64,000 bases of DNA from JAJRPT01 sp964465945 (GCA_964465945.1 CAYXMM010000003.1:1-64000); one strand, 5' to 3'; numbered from the stretch's first letter, positions 51,401 to 60,873 are shown. The notes: generated by a model not told the origin, from the letters alone. Numbers and translations are program-made.

Positions 51401-51832
51401 ATGAATGATTCATTAATGTGGTTCCTCTTATTTATAGTCTTTATAACTATTGAGGTTATTTCTCCTGGTATAATATTAATTTTTTTCGCATTCGGTGCTT
51501 TAGTTACAAGTATTTTAGAAATATTTATTGACTTACCTTTAGGTTTTGAAATAGGGGTCTTTGCCATAAGTTCAATTGCATCTTTAACTACTCTTCGTGG
51601 AAAAATTAAAGAAGCTTTAAATATGCGTCATTCAAAATTTTTACCTGCTGATGAGTATATCGGGAAAAAAGTTATTGTAAAAGAAAAAATTATTGAAGGT
51701 GGGTTAGGAAGAGTTGAACTACACGGAACAGATTGGAACGCAATATCAGAAGATGAAATGGAAACTGGGGAAGAAGTTATTATTATTGAAAGAGACAATT
51801 TAACTTTTAAAGTAGCAAAAATTGATAATTAG
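51401..51832 (+). CDS. NfeD-like membrane protein
   Basis: 143 residues, the short NfeD form without the protease domain. Two to three N-terminal membrane helices (about 3-70, W-F-L-L-F-I-V-F-I-T-I-E-V-I-S-P-G) are followed by a soluble OB-fold (about 80-143; Y-I-G-K-K-V-I-V-K-E-K-I, G-L-G-R-V-E-L-H-G-T-D-W-N-A). NfeD proteins partner with stomatin-type SPFH proteins in membrane microdomains, and such a gene lies 27 nt downstream. Role: membrane-domain organisation or protein quality control, by analogy. Confidence 0.92.
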   Translation: MNDSLMWFLLFIVFITIEVISPGIILIFFAFGALVTSILEIFIDLPLGFEIGVFAISSIASLTTLRGKIKEALNMRHSKFLPADEYIGKKVIVKEKIIEGGLGRVELHGTDWNAISEDEMETGEEVIIIERDNLTFKVAKIDN

Positions 51833-51859
51833 TTTTTTTATTATTTTTAAGGAGTATTT

Positions 51860-52774
51860 ATGGAGATATTTTTTCTTGTTGTTATTATCTTATTCGGTTT
51901 ATTGCTTTTTAATAAATCGTTTAAAGTTGTTCCACAGCGAAGTGCTTATATAATCGAAAGATTAGGAAAATATAATGCTACTCTAAGTGCTGGATTTCAC
52001 GTCCTAATTCCGCTTATTGATAAAGTTGCATACAAACAAAACCTTAAAGAAATTGCTTTTGACGTTCCACCGCAAAATTGTGTTACAAGAGATAACGTTT
52101 CAGTTGAAATAGACGGAATACTATACGTTCAAGTTATTGACCCACACAAAGCATCTTATGGTATTCAAGATTATAGATTTGCTGTGATTCAATTAGCCCA
52201 AACTACTATGCGGTCCGTTGTTGGTAAGCTTGATTTAGATAAAACATTTGAAGAAAGAGAAGCAATGAATAGCGCAATAGTAGCGGCAGTGGATAAAGCT
52301 GCCGACCCTTGGGGGGTAAAAGTTGAAAGATACGAAGTTAAAAATATTCATCCGCCTCAATCTGTGCGTGATGCTATGGAAAAACAAATGCGTGCGGAAC
52401 GTGAAAAAAGAGCTCAAATCGCCGAATCAGAAGGGGATAAACAATCTAAAATCAATCGATCACAAGGTGAAAAACAACAAATGATTGAGGTTTCAGAAGG
52501 GGAAAAAATGAAAAGAATTAACGAAGCCGAAGGTAGAGCAGCCGAAATTGAAAGAATAGCCAGCGCAACAGCCGAAGGTATTCGTAGAATTGCAGAATCT
52601 ATTAATATGCCAGGTGGAAAAGAAGCCGTTCAATTACAAGTAGCGCAAGATTACATTAAGGAATTTGGTAAATTAGCTCAAACTAATAATACTATGATAG
52701 TGCCAAGTAATGTATCCGATGTAAGCTCAATGATTGCAACTGCTACCAAAATTTTTGACAATGTTAGAGACTAA
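51860..52774 (+). CDS. SPFH/stomatin-family protein (paraslipin, QmcA-like)
   Basis: 304 residues. One N-terminal membrane anchor (about 1-18), then the SPFH domain with V-P-Q-R-S-A-Y-I-I-E-R-L-G-K-Y, G-F-H-V-L-I-P and V-T-R-D-N-V-S-V-E-I-D-G. The coiled-coil stalk is rich in A/E/R with repeats of E-S-E-G-D-K-Q, R-S-Q-G-E-K-Q, V-S-E-G-E-K-M and E-A-E-G-R-A, a paraslipin feature. It forms large oligomeric cages on the inner membrane. GGAG 6 nt before the ATG. Operon with the NfeD partner upstream. Its TAA overlaps the stop of the convergent acyltransferase. Confidence 0.95.
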   Translation: MEIFFLVVIILFGLLLFNKSFKVVPQRSAYIIERLGKYNATLSAGFHVLIPLIDKVAYKQNLKEIAFDVPPQNCVTRDNVSVEIDGILYVQVIDPHKASYGIQDYRFAVIQLAQTTMRSVVGKLDLDKTFEEREAMNSAIVAAVDKAADPWGVKVERYEVKNIHPPQSVRDAMEKQMRAEREKRAQIAESEGDKQSKINRSQGEKQQMIEVSEGEKMKRINEAEGRAAEIERIASATAEGIRRIAESINMPGGKEAVQLQVAQDYIKEFGKLAQTNNTMIVPSNVSDVSSMIATATKIFDNVRD

Positions 52775-53337
52775 CCCTCAATTTTGAAGTTTTGAATATA
52801 TTCATTCAATTCTTCTTTGTTGAGGTTTGATGGAACAATAATTGGTTCTGATACTTTAAAATATATTTTAGAAAAAGGCATAGGAAATTCAAACATATCC
52901 CATGCCTTTTTAAATATAAACTTACTTTTAATTTTCACATCAATAAAATAAAATGGCTTTTGTGTCCTATGTGATGTTATAAATATACCAGGTTTAAAAA
53001 CTTCTTTTGGTCCTCTTGGTCCATCAGGAGTAATTAAAATCGTACTATCATTTAAGTTTTCAATGATTAATTCTAAAACTTCCTTCCCACCTTTTGAGGA
53101 AGAACCGCGTATAAGTTGTAGCCCCCAAGATTCTAATAATGAAGATAAAATTGCTCCGTCTTTTGATTTGCTAACAACAGCATAAGGATTGATATTCCTA
53201 AAATAGAACCACACAGGAAGCATTCTACTATGCCAAAATGCAATTATTGAATTTTCTTGAAAATTAGATTTTTCTACTTCAATACGCCAACTTTTTGCGA
53301 CTAAACTGACAATTATATTAAATAATTTACCTTTCAT
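52771..53337 (-). CDS. DUF374 lysophospholipid-acyltransferase-like protein
   Basis: 188 residues. Conserved blocks are F-W-H-S-R-M-L-P near 34-41 (catalytic-type His, H-x4 region), V-S-K-S-K-D-G, I-R-G-S-S-S-K-G-G and I-T-P-D-G-P-R-G-P, which define DUF374 within the LPLAT superfamily. These transfer acyl or similar groups at the inner membrane. The gene overlaps the 3' end of lpxB by 11 nt, and DUF374 genes often accompany lipid A genes, so a role in lipid A or phospholipid acylation is likely. The exact substrate is unknown. Confidence 0.88.
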   Translation of the reverse strand: MKGKLFNIIVSLVAKSWRIEVEKSNFQENSIIAFWHSRMLPVWFYFRNINPYAVVSKSKDGAILSSLLESWGLQLIRGSSSKGGKEVLELIIENLNDSTILITPDGPRGPKEVFKPGIFITSHRTQKPFYFIDVKIKSKFIFKKAWDMFEFPMPFSKIYFKVSEPIIVPSNLNKEELNEYIQNFKIEG

Positions 53338-54433
53338 TTAATACTTCTGAATATATTATTTGAGCCAACGTTTCAGATGCAGAATACTCACCTAACTTTT
53401 CTCTTATGTGCTGAAACTCTGAATTAATAAAATTTATTCTGTCTTCGTCAAGATAAAGACTATTAAGCTCTTTTGCTATATTCTTTGGATTTGCATCTGA
53501 CTGAATTAATTCAGGAATCACACTTTTATGCTGCAAAATATTAACAAGTGAAATATAATCCAAATTTATAAGATATTTTCCAATATTATATGTTAGTTGT
53601 GAAGTTTTATAAATCATAATAAATGGCATACCACTCAAAGCTGCTTCTAAATTTGACGTGCCTGTTTTCACTATCCCTATTTTCGCAACTTTCATCAATT
53701 CTATCGAATCCTCCCATAGCTCCACATTTTCCAATTTCAATATCTCTTCAAAATGAGAAATATCAATATTAGAACTTTTAGCCACAGCAAATTTAAAATC
53801 ATTTAATTTATTGGCTTCTTTTATTACATTTATAAATAATTTTAAATGATTTTTTACTTCTTGGAGTCGAGAGCCAGGCAACAATGCAATTAGATTATTT
53901 TTTCTTTCTAACTTTATATCTATAAACCGCTTATCATCTAATAATGGATGCCCAATAAACTTTGCATCAATACCTTGATTCCTGAAAAATTCTTCTTCAA
54001 ACGGAAATACTACAAATAATTTATCAATACTTTCCTGCAAATTAGCCGTTCGCGACTTTCCCCAAGCCCAAAGTTGTGGAGCAATATAATAACAAACAGG
54101 AATATTTTGTTCTTTAACAAAACTTGCTAACCTTATATTAAAACCAGGATAGTCAATAGGTAGAAATAAATCAATATTTTTATCTTTAATTAAATCTTTA
54201 CATTCTTGAAGCAATTTTTTAAAAAAAGAATAGCGTTTAGCCACTTCCCAAAAGCCAACAACAGATATTTGCTCCATAGGTACAATGGACGTAAAGTTCC
54301 ACTTTTCCATCTCCTTCCCGCCAATTCCAATAAACTCTATACTTGGATTTAACAAAAGCAATTTCTCCATTAATCGAGCTGCGTGAATATCACCAGATGG
54401 GTCGCCAGCAGATATGAATATTGTCTTTTTCAA
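53327..54433 (-). CDS. lpxB: Lipid A disaccharide synthase
   Basis: 368 residues, usual length, GT19 family. Joins UDP-2,3-diacylglucosamine and lipid X into the lipid A disaccharide at the cytosolic face of the inner membrane. Signature sequence: I-S-A-G-D-P-S-G-D-I-H-A-A-R (7-20), V-V-G-F-W-E-V, C-Y-Y-I-A-P-Q-L-W-A-W-G, F-I-G-H-P-L-L-D, A-L-L-P-G-S-R-L-Q-E-V and T-G-T-S-N-L-E-A-A-L. Its presence confirms an LPS-type outer membrane. First gene of a two-gene unit with the DUF374 gene. The first Asp in S-G-D is the conserved catalytic candidate. Confidence 0.97.
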   Translation of the reverse strand: MKKTIFISAGDPSGDIHAARLMEKLLLLNPSIEFIGIGGKEMEKWNFTSIVPMEQISVVGFWEVAKRYSFFKKLLQECKDLIKDKNIDLFLPIDYPGFNIRLASFVKEQNIPVCYYIAPQLWAWGKSRTANLQESIDKLFVVFPFEEEFFRNQGIDAKFIGHPLLDDKRFIDIKLERKNNLIALLPGSRLQEVKNHLKLFINVIKEANKLNDFKFAVAKSSNIDISHFEEILKLENVELWEDSIELMKVAKIGIVKTGTSNLEAALSGMPFIMIYKTSQLTYNIGKYLINLDYISLVNILQHKSVIPELIQSDANPKNIAKELNSLYLDEDRINFINSEFQHIREKLGEYSASETLAQIIYSEVLNER

Positions 54434-54480
54434 ATATATTAATAATTAAAAGTAATAAATACAAAAATATTAGAAAATTT

Positions 54481-55323
54481 CTATTTAATATTTTTTAAAA
54501 TAAAAAAAGTATCTCTAATTGCTGTTGCTGAGCCGAAGACACCTTTAACTTTATTGCCACTCACAGAGCTCAACAATTGGTTATACTCTCCTTGATAATA
54601 TTGCCCAAGCCATCTGAACCAATTATAATCTGGATTATATATAGTGATTTCTTGCATTCCATACCATTGAAGAGAAGTCCATACCATACTACCTTCATTT
54701 GATGGAGCTAACCCATGTCTAGTTGTATTTTTATAAGCATAAGCCCTGTTTCCAAATAAAGTGATTCGGCGGTTTAATTCATCTACAGATGGGTCTAAAT
54801 ATATACCATAATTAAGTGTATCTAAACACTTAACAGTTACATGATAGTAGTTTAATGCTCCAGGATTTTCCCATGATAACTTGACAATATCATTCAATAG
54901 TATCGAATCCTTAGGATATTGAAAAATATCTGGCAGTCTTTTAATCCATTTAAATGACTTTGGAGTGAATGTTTTACCTATTATAGTATCATTGTTTACA
55001 ATCACAAATAAATGATATTCTTCATTTTCTTTTATTAAATAATTTTGGTTTATTGCATGATAATAAAAATTAATATTATCATATTCTAATTGAATGGTAT
55101 CTCCATTTTTTGATAAAACATATACTATAGCATCTTCAATAATAGAATTTTCCAACTTGAAAGTATCTAAGATCGGTATTGTATGAGTAATTCTTACGTT
55201 TTTAATTGGTTCACCAACAATTAAATACGCTTCTATTATAGTATCTTCAGTAAATTTATCTTGATTCTCCTCCATACAAGAAATCAAAATTAAACAAATA
55301 AAAAATAAAAATATTTTCTTCAT
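54481..55323 (-). CDS. DUF4249 lipoprotein
   Basis: 280 residues from ATG 55323. An upstream ATG at 55341 is rejected because the 55323 ATG overlaps the TonB receptor stop as TAATG and begins a perfect lipoprotein signal (M-K-K-I-F-L-F-F, lipobox L-I-S-C, C16). The mature part starts with I-I-E-A-Y-L-I-V-G-E-P-I-K-N-V-R-I and has the beta-rich character of DUF4249, lipoproteins encoded next to TonB receptors in Bacteroidota. It likely sits on the outer membrane and helps the receptor capture its substrate. Substrate unknown. Confidence 0.9.
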   Translation of the reverse strand: MKKIFLFFICLILISCMEENQDKFTEDTIIEAYLIVGEPIKNVRITHTIPILDTFKLENSIIEDAIVYVLSKNGDTIQLEYDNINFYYHAINQNYLIKENEEYHLFVIVNNDTIIGKTFTPKSFKWIKRLPDIFQYPKDSILLNDIVKLSWENPGALNYYHVTVKCLDTLNYGIYLDPSVDELNRRITLFGNRAYAYKNTTRHGLAPSNEGSMVWTSLQWYGMQEITIYNPDYNWFRWLGQYYQGEYNQLLSSVSGNKVKGVFGSATAIRDTFFILKNIK

Positions 55324-57566
55324 TAAAATTTTATCTCCCATGATATTGAAGGAATTATTGGAAGCAATTGTACATCCTGAATTGTTGTAACATCATCGCT
55401 TGTAATATATTGCCTAAACCAAATATCTCTTCTATTATATACATTATAAATGTCGAAAATTAAATTTGATTTTAATCCAAACATAATAAACGAATAAGTT
55501 GCATTTAGATTTAAAAAATGACTATCTCTTAACCTTAGATTATACCTTGGGGCAGGTATAGTTTTACCTCTACCATATTCATCTCCCGGTAAGTATGATT
55601 GCCAACGTGAGACTTGTTGAGTATAAGGTTGACCCGTTTGATAAGTAAAGTTCATACCCAAATTCCAACTTTCATTTAGTGTATATTGTATAACAAACTT
55701 GAAATCATGCCTTCTATCATATCTAGGTCGAAACCAATTCCCCCCGTTTATACTATCATATTGTGCATTGATAAACCCAAAACCATAACCAAGCCACCCA
55801 CCAAGTTTCCCATATTTTTTTTGTAAAAAAATCTCAAAACCAAATGCTTCACCATTACCTTGATATAGAGCGTCTTTTGCTACTTTAATTTGAGAAACAT
55901 AACGGTTTAATTCATTGATATTTTGCAGAGATTTATAATATATATCAACATTTAAGTTATAACCTTCAACTGGTATAGTTTCAATAGAAAAAATATAGTG
56001 ATCAGAACGAGCAACTTTTAAAGTAGTATCAGTTCCAAGCCAAGTGTCAAAAATTGCCACATCAGGTTGAGTTGCTAATTTTAAGTTTTGATGATAAATA
56101 CCCCAAGCTAGTTTCAATTTTACTGATTGATTAAGTTGCCACATTGTAGCAAGTCTTGGGTCAAAATTTATTTGATTAATAAATTTCCAATAGTTTAGTC
56201 TAATTCCACCTTGAATGGCTAAATCTTTTGTTATATTATAATTACTTTGAGTATAAATTGAACTATGAATATCATTAATTTCGAAATTTGGAAAATTATT
56301 AAGACTATCTGAAATATTATTGTCAGAGTTGTTATTATAGTCTTGTTTGTAAGCGAATCCAATAGACTTCACTTCAATACCAAATTTATTAGTTAAAATA
56401 TCTGATGCAAGCCATTCAACGTCATATTTAGAAGTATAGTCTGTGATAGAATTTGTTGTAGTGAACTCATTTCCACTAAAAGCACCTGATAAACTATTAT
56501 TATAATTAGAATAACTTAATACTAGAGTTGATAGAATATTATCCTTATAAATATGGTTCCATTTTATTGATGAGGTTTGATTACCTAAACCTAAAGTTAA
56601 ATTTATACCATATTGATTAACATAAAGATTATCTTTAGTAAAGAAACCAATTATTGATAATTTGTCATTTTTTCCAATATTTTGGACTACTTTGGCATTA
56701 ATATCATAAAAATTATAATCTGGAATTGGTGTATCTAAAGAGGGACCTATAGCAGATTTAACTAATTCAAAATAGGTTCTTCTACCACCTAAAAAGAATG
56801 AACCATTTCCAACAGGTCCTTCAACAGAAGCTTTTGAACTAAGTAAACCTAAATTAAATAATCCAGCAAATTTTTCACCATTACCATCTCTTTGAGTTAA
56901 ATTAACAACAGCAGATAATCGACCACCATACTCAGCATTAAAACCACCTTTAATAAGTTCTACATCTTTAATGGCATCAGCATTAAAGGTCGAAATAAAC
57001 CCAAATAAATGAGATGGATTATAAACTGTTGCACCATCTACCAAAACAAGATTTTGGTCTGGAGAACCACCTCTAATATATAAGCCATTAGAAATTCTTG
57101 AAGAAGTTAAAACCCCTGGTAAATACTGCAAAGCCCTAAACACATCTGCTTCGCCACCAATTCTAATTTCTTTTAGTTGTGTTAATGGTATATCAACTCT
57201 ACTTATCGTGATATTTCGTTTATCAATATTTTTGTCCGCTGTAACCGTAACTTCTTGACTTAATACCGAGTTAGGCGATAAATTAATGTCAATTCTTAAG
57301 TCTTGTTTTAAAGATATTTTCTGCTCATACTTATCAAATCCAATATATGAAACCTTTAAAATATACTCACCATCTGGAACGTCATTAATTATAAAATACC
57401 CATTTTTGTCTGAAAATGATCCAAAACTTGTATTTTCGATAAATACTGAAGCACCTATGATTGTTTCTAAATTTTCTTTATTTTTTAAAATACCTGAAAT
57501 AGAATTGTTTGAGAGTAAATTAATATTGAATGTTATAAATAAAAATACTAAAAAAATAAATTTCAT
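55323..57566 (-). CDS. TonB-dependent receptor with carboxypeptidase-like N-domain
   Basis: 747 residues. Signal peptide (1-19), then a CarboxypepD_reg-like domain (about 22-105; I-S-G-I-L-K-N-K, G-E-Y-I-L-K-V-S-Y-I-G-F), then a plug (about 115-225) with R-A-L-Q-Y-L-P-G-V-L, G-L-Y-I-R-G-G-S-P-D-Q-N-L-V-L-V-D-G and V-E-L-I-K-G-G-F-N-A-E-Y-G-G-R-L. A 22-strand-type barrel follows, ending I-P-S-I-S-W-E-I-K-F with a terminal Phe. It imports a ligand across the outer membrane with TonB energy. The coupled DUF4249 lipoprotein suggests a two-part uptake complex. A TAATTTTG box lies 54 nt upstream. Confidence 0.95.
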   Translation of the reverse strand: MKFIFLVFLFITFNINLLSNNSISGILKNKENLETIIGASVFIENTSFGSFSDKNGYFIINDVPDGEYILKVSYIGFDKYEQKISLKQDLRIDINLSPNSVLSQEVTVTADKNIDKRNITISRVDIPLTQLKEIRIGGEADVFRALQYLPGVLTSSRISNGLYIRGGSPDQNLVLVDGATVYNPSHLFGFISTFNADAIKDVELIKGGFNAEYGGRLSAVVNLTQRDGNGEKFAGLFNLGLLSSKASVEGPVGNGSFFLGGRRTYFELVKSAIGPSLDTPIPDYNFYDINAKVVQNIGKNDKLSIIGFFTKDNLYVNQYGINLTLGLGNQTSSIKWNHIYKDNILSTLVLSYSNYNNSLSGAFSGNEFTTTNSITDYTSKYDVEWLASDILTNKFGIEVKSIGFAYKQDYNNNSDNNISDSLNNFPNFEINDIHSSIYTQSNYNITKDLAIQGGIRLNYWKFINQINFDPRLATMWQLNQSVKLKLAWGIYHQNLKLATQPDVAIFDTWLGTDTTLKVARSDHYIFSIETIPVEGYNLNVDIYYKSLQNINELNRYVSQIKVAKDALYQGNGEAFGFEIFLQKKYGKLGGWLGYGFGFINAQYDSINGGNWFRPRYDRRHDFKFVIQYTLNESWNLGMNFTYQTGQPYTQQVSRWQSYLPGDEYGRGKTIPAPRYNLRLRDSHFLNLNATYSFIMFGLKSNLIFDIYNVYNRRDIWFRQYITSDDVTTIQDVQLLPIIPSISWEIKF

Positions 57567-57619
57567 AAAATAATGTTTTTTCCTAAAATTAAATTAATGA
57601 TATTTTAATAATTAATATT

Positions 57620-57627
57620 CAAAATTA
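57620..57627 (-). promoter_or_regulatory. Putative -7 box for the TonB receptor gene
   Basis: TAATTTTG on the minus strand, 54 nt before the receptor ATG, matches TAnnTTTG. No -33 TTTG at standard distance. The whole gap 57567-57818 is very A/T-rich and shows nothing else. Confidence 0.3.
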
Positions 57628-57818
57628 GCAAAAAAAAAAACTAATTATAACTAATTATATAAAAATAAATTATATCTACGTTTGAAGTGATATTATGTTT
57701 ATCAAAAAAACATATAAGTATTTTAATTATTTCGATATTATTTTATTAAATAAAATTTTATTCTTAATTTTAAGAATATAAAAAGTAAAAAATGAAAAAA
57801 ATATAATTTAGGAGCATT

Positions 57819-60293
57819 ATGGCTAAGAATAGTTCTGCGAAAATTGAAGAAAAGAAGGGCAGAGGAAGACCTAAAAAAACTGAAGTTATTGCTAAAGTTG
57901 ATAGCGAAATTAAAACTGAAAGAAGGGGGAGACCAAAAAAAGCAGGATCTCCTGTTACTACAATAAAAGTAGATGGTAGAGGACGACCAAAAAAAGTTGT
58001 ATCTCCAAATGTTGTTTCAAAAGTTGATGGCAGAGGAAGACCAAGAAAAACAGAAGTTATAGCAAAGGTTATAGGCGAAGTAAAAACAGAAAGAAGAGGA
58101 AGACCTGCTGGTGCAACTAACAAAGTTAAAAGCGTTGCGAAATTAGCTATCGACTCAAAAGTTAATTTCCCTTTTGAACTTAGAAAAGGTATTTTTAGAA
58201 CTGAAAAAAGCTCTCAAAAAATAGTTAAAATGCCTTTTAAAGATGGTGAGTATGAAGTTGAACTTTATTCTGAATTTGACTTAACTGGCTTTGATAAAAA
58301 TACAATTAAAAAATGGTATCGTCTTCAAACATTAGGCAGAAGATTAGATGAAAAAGCTGCCTTATATTTAAAAATGGCAAAGGGTTGGTCTTACCACGCT
58401 CCTGTTGGCGGTCATGACGGTATTCAAATTGCCTTAGGTCAGATTTTTAGAGCTAAAAAAGATTTCTTATTTCCATATTACAGAGACTTTTTAACTTGTT
58501 TATCTGCTGGTTTAACTCCAGTTGAAATAATCTTAAACGGCTTATCTAAAGACACAGATGTTGCTGGCGGAGGAAGACACATGAGTAATCACTTCGCTAA
58601 ACCAGAGTGGAACATTATGAATGGTTCTTCCTGCACTGGAAATCACTCACTACATGCAGCCGGACTTGCTCGTGCAATCAAAAAATACAATGGCGATGAA
58701 GTTGCTTATTACTCTGGCGGTGATTCTGCAACAGCTGAAGGTTACTTCTACGAAGCAATTCAAGCTGCAGATTTAGATAAATCCCCTTGTATTTTCGTAA
58801 TTCAAAATAACTTCTTTGGTATTTCAGTTCCACTTAATGAAGTTTCTGCTAATATAATCCCAACAGATAATTTTAGAGGATTTTCAAATTTAAAAATCTT
58901 TGAATGCGACGGTAGAGACGTATTTAATTCATACAGAACCCTTGAAGCAGCAAAAGCGTATGTTCAAAGCGGACAAGGTCCTGCTTTAATTCACGCAGAA
59001 TGCGATAGATTAGGTTCACACTCTAACTCCGATAGACACGAAGGTTATCGCTCAGATGAAGAACTTGAAGTGATGAGAAGAAGAGACCCATTAATGCAAT
59101 TCAGATACCATATCTGGAAAAATAAAATTATGTCATTACAAGAGTTAGACGCTCTTGATGAAGAAATTAAAAGTGAGATTTTTGCGGCAGCAGATATTGC
59201 CGAAGCGCAACCAGACGCTGATGCAGATACTTGGAATCAATTCTTATACCCAGAACCGGCATATAAAATAGAAGACAACACAGAAATTGCAATACCTGCT
59301 GGCTCAGAAGTTGTATCTTTCCTTGAAGGGATTAACTACGCTTTAAAATATGAATTTAGACGTAATCCTAACACATTTATGTGGGGACAAGATATTGGTA
59401 AAGGGGGAGTATTTAATGTTGTTAAAGGTATGCCCGAAGAATTTGGTAGAGAAAGAGTATTTAATGCTCCTATTTGTGAAGACCAAATCTTAGGAACTGC
59501 AAACGGATTCTCACATTACAGAAAAGACATTAGAGTTGTGGTTGAAGGTGCAGAATTTGCTGACTATTTCTGGCCCGCTATGGAACAATATTTAGAATTA
59601 GCCCACGAATATTGGAGAACTAAAGGTCAAACTGCTCCTAACGTAGTTTCCCGTTTAGCTTCTGGTGGATATATACAAGGTGGTTTATACCACTCACAAA
59701 ATATTGAAGCCGCTTTAGTTACAATCCCTGGCGTTAGAATTGTTCAACCTGCTTTTGCAGACGATGCTATTGGACTTTTAAGAAATGCAATACGTTCAGA
59801 AGGTCCAACTATGTTCCTTGAACCAAAATATTTATATAATTTCAAACCTGCCTTCGGTCCTATTCCTCCTGATGATTTTGTCATTCCATTTGGAAAAGGT
59901 AAAGTAAGACGAGAGGGAACTGATGTAACAATTATTACTTACGGTACTGCCGTTCACATGAGTAACTTTGCTGCTGATGAACTAGCTAAACAAGGTATTT
60001 CTGTTCATATCTTTGACATTAGATCAATTAATCCTCTTGACAAAGAAGGTATTTACAATGCAGTTAAGAAAACTAATAGAGTAATAGTTGCCCACGAAGA
60101 TAATTTAACTGGTGGGTTTGGTGGCGAAATCGCATCTCTTATTTCACAAGAATGCTTCGGATTCTTAGATGCCCCTGTGAGAAGAGTTGCATCAAAAGAT
60201 ACTCACGTTGGTTTTGCTAAACGATATGAAACAAAAATATTACTTTCTATCGATGATATTGTGAAAGCAGTAAAAGACACTTACAATTATTAA
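57819..60293 (+). CDS. Fused alpha/beta 2-oxoacid dehydrogenase E1 with N-terminal AT-hooks
   Basis: 824 residues. Residues about 120-450 are the E1 alpha part, with the thiamine-diphosphate motif G301-D-S-A-T-A-E-G ... N330-N. Residues about 490-824 are the E1 beta part (M-W-G-Q-D-I-G-K-G-G-V-F-N-V, E-D-Q-I-L-G-T-A-N-G, L-Y-H-S-Q-N-I-E-A). Such fusions decarboxylate pyruvate or branched-chain 2-oxoacids for an E2 acyltransferase. No E2 or E3 gene is nearby, so the substrate is open. Residues 1-105 are extra and carry five R-G-R-P cores flanked by Lys/Arg, the AT-hook DNA minor-groove motif. AGGAG stands 5 nt before the ATG, so the tail is genuinely translated. A hairpin terminator follows. 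Confidence 0.92.
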   Translation: MAKNSSAKIEEKKGRGRPKKTEVIAKVDSEIKTERRGRPKKAGSPVTTIKVDGRGRPKKVVSPNVVSKVDGRGRPRKTEVIAKVIGEVKTERRGRPAGATNKVKSVAKLAIDSKVNFPFELRKGIFRTEKSSQKIVKMPFKDGEYEVELYSEFDLTGFDKNTIKKWYRLQTLGRRLDEKAALYLKMAKGWSYHAPVGGHDGIQIALGQIFRAKKDFLFPYYRDFLTCLSAGLTPVEIILNGLSKDTDVAGGGRHMSNHFAKPEWNIMNGSSCTGNHSLHAAGLARAIKKYNGDEVAYYSGGDSATAEGYFYEAIQAADLDKSPCIFVIQNNFFGISVPLNEVSANIIPTDNFRGFSNLKIFECDGRDVFNSYRTLEAAKAYVQSGQGPALIHAECDRLGSHSNSDRHEGYRSDEELEVMRRRDPLMQFRYHIWKNKIMSLQELDALDEEIKSEIFAAADIAEAQPDADADTWNQFLYPEPAYKIEDNTEIAIPAGSEVVSFLEGINYALKYEFRRNPNTFMWGQDIGKGGVFNVVKGMPEEFGRERVFNAPICEDQILGTANGFSHYRKDIRVVVEGAEFADYFWPAMEQYLELAHEYWRTKGQTAPNVVSRLASGGYIQGGLYHSQNIEAALVTIPGVRIVQPAFADDAIGLLRNAIRSEGPTMFLEPKYLYNFKPAFGPIPPDDFVIPFGKGKVRREGTDVTIITYGTAVHMSNFAADELAKQGISVHIFDIRSINPLDKEGIYNAVKKTNRVIVAHEDNLTGGFGGEIASLISQECFGFLDAPVRRVASKDTHVGFAKRYETKILLSIDDIVKAVKDTYNY
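57858..58112 (+). repeat. Five AT-hook repeats inside the E1 gene
   Basis: R-G-R-P cores lie at residues 15-18, 36-39, 54-57, 72-75 and 93-96, spaced 21, 18, 18 and 21 residues. A larger duplication is visible: K-T-E-V-I-A-K-V ... K-T-E-R-R-G-R-P occurs at 20-39 and again at 77-96, 57 residues apart. Between the copies many codons differ only at synonymous positions (for example ACT/ACA, ATT/ATA, GCT/GCA, AAA/AAG), so the peptide has been conserved while the DNA drifted. Confidence 0.85.
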
Positions 60294-60318
60294 TTAGAAA
60301 TTAAATAATTTATTTTTC

Positions 60319-60348
60319 AAGCCAAACAATAATTTGTTTGGCTTTTTT
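60319..60348 (+). terminator. Rho-independent terminator after the E1 gene
   Basis: A 10-bp stem AAGCCAAACA/TGTTTGGCTT (60319-60328 with 60335-60344), 6-nt loop, then a run of T. It lies 25 nt after the E1 stop. Confidence 0.9.
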
Positions 60349-60390
60349 ATTAAAATGCAGTAATTTTAAAATTATTAAAAATTAACATTT

Positions 60391-60873
60391 ATGAAATACC
60401 TTTTTTTAATTATTACTATTTTACTTATTAATTCTTGTAGCGAGGGCTTAAAAGTCGATATTATTGAAGATTCATATCTAAGAGGAACAATATACTATAA
60501 GAATGGAGCAAATAATTGGCCAGATTCTGTAGTGGCAGTCAGAGTTGGAGCTTTCAAAACTGACGACCCAAGCAATTTTCAATTAGAAGTATTAACAGGA
60601 AATGTATATGTAGATTTTAATTCTTTACCTTTAAGAGTTGATTCGACAAATTTTGAGTTACTTATTACCGACCCACCAGTTGAATTAAAATACATAGCCG
60701 TTGCATTGCAAAAAAATACAGATATATTTAATCAACAAATAATCGGAATATATACAATCACAGGAGATAAATCCCAACCTGGTAGTATAATGATTGAAAA
60801 AGGGAAAAGTGTAAATAATATTAAAATTGAGGTAGATTTTGACAACTTGCCACCGCAACCTTTTGGTAATTAG
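60391..60873 (+). CDS. Small lipoprotein upstream of a TonB receptor
   Basis: 160 residues. A lipoprotein signal is clear: M-K-Y-L-F-L-I-I-T-I-L-L-I-N-S-C with C16 as lipid site. The mature part is beta-rich with Pro/Asp turns, no cysteine pairs and no catalytic motif; it ends N-L-P-P-Q-P-F-G-N. Family not recognised. Its 3' end overlaps the putative start of the TonB receptor gene by up to 35 nt, so the two are cotranslated. It may be a surface-exposed accessory to that receptor. The role is inferred from position only. Confidence 0.8.
   Translation: MKYLFLIITILLINSCSEGLKVDIIEDSYLRGTIYYKNGANNWPDSVVAVRVGAFKTDDPSNFQLEVLTGNVYVDFNSLPLRVDSTNFELLITDPPVELKYIAVALQKNTDIFNQQIIGIYTITGDKSQPGSIMIEKGKSVNNIKIEVDFDNLPPQPFGN

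Noticed and set aside
55324..55341. Upstream ATG (55341) for the DUF4249 lipoprotein
   Set aside because: It would add M-G-D-K-I-L ahead of a perfect lipoprotein signal and overlap the receptor gene; the TAATG junction at 55323 fits better.
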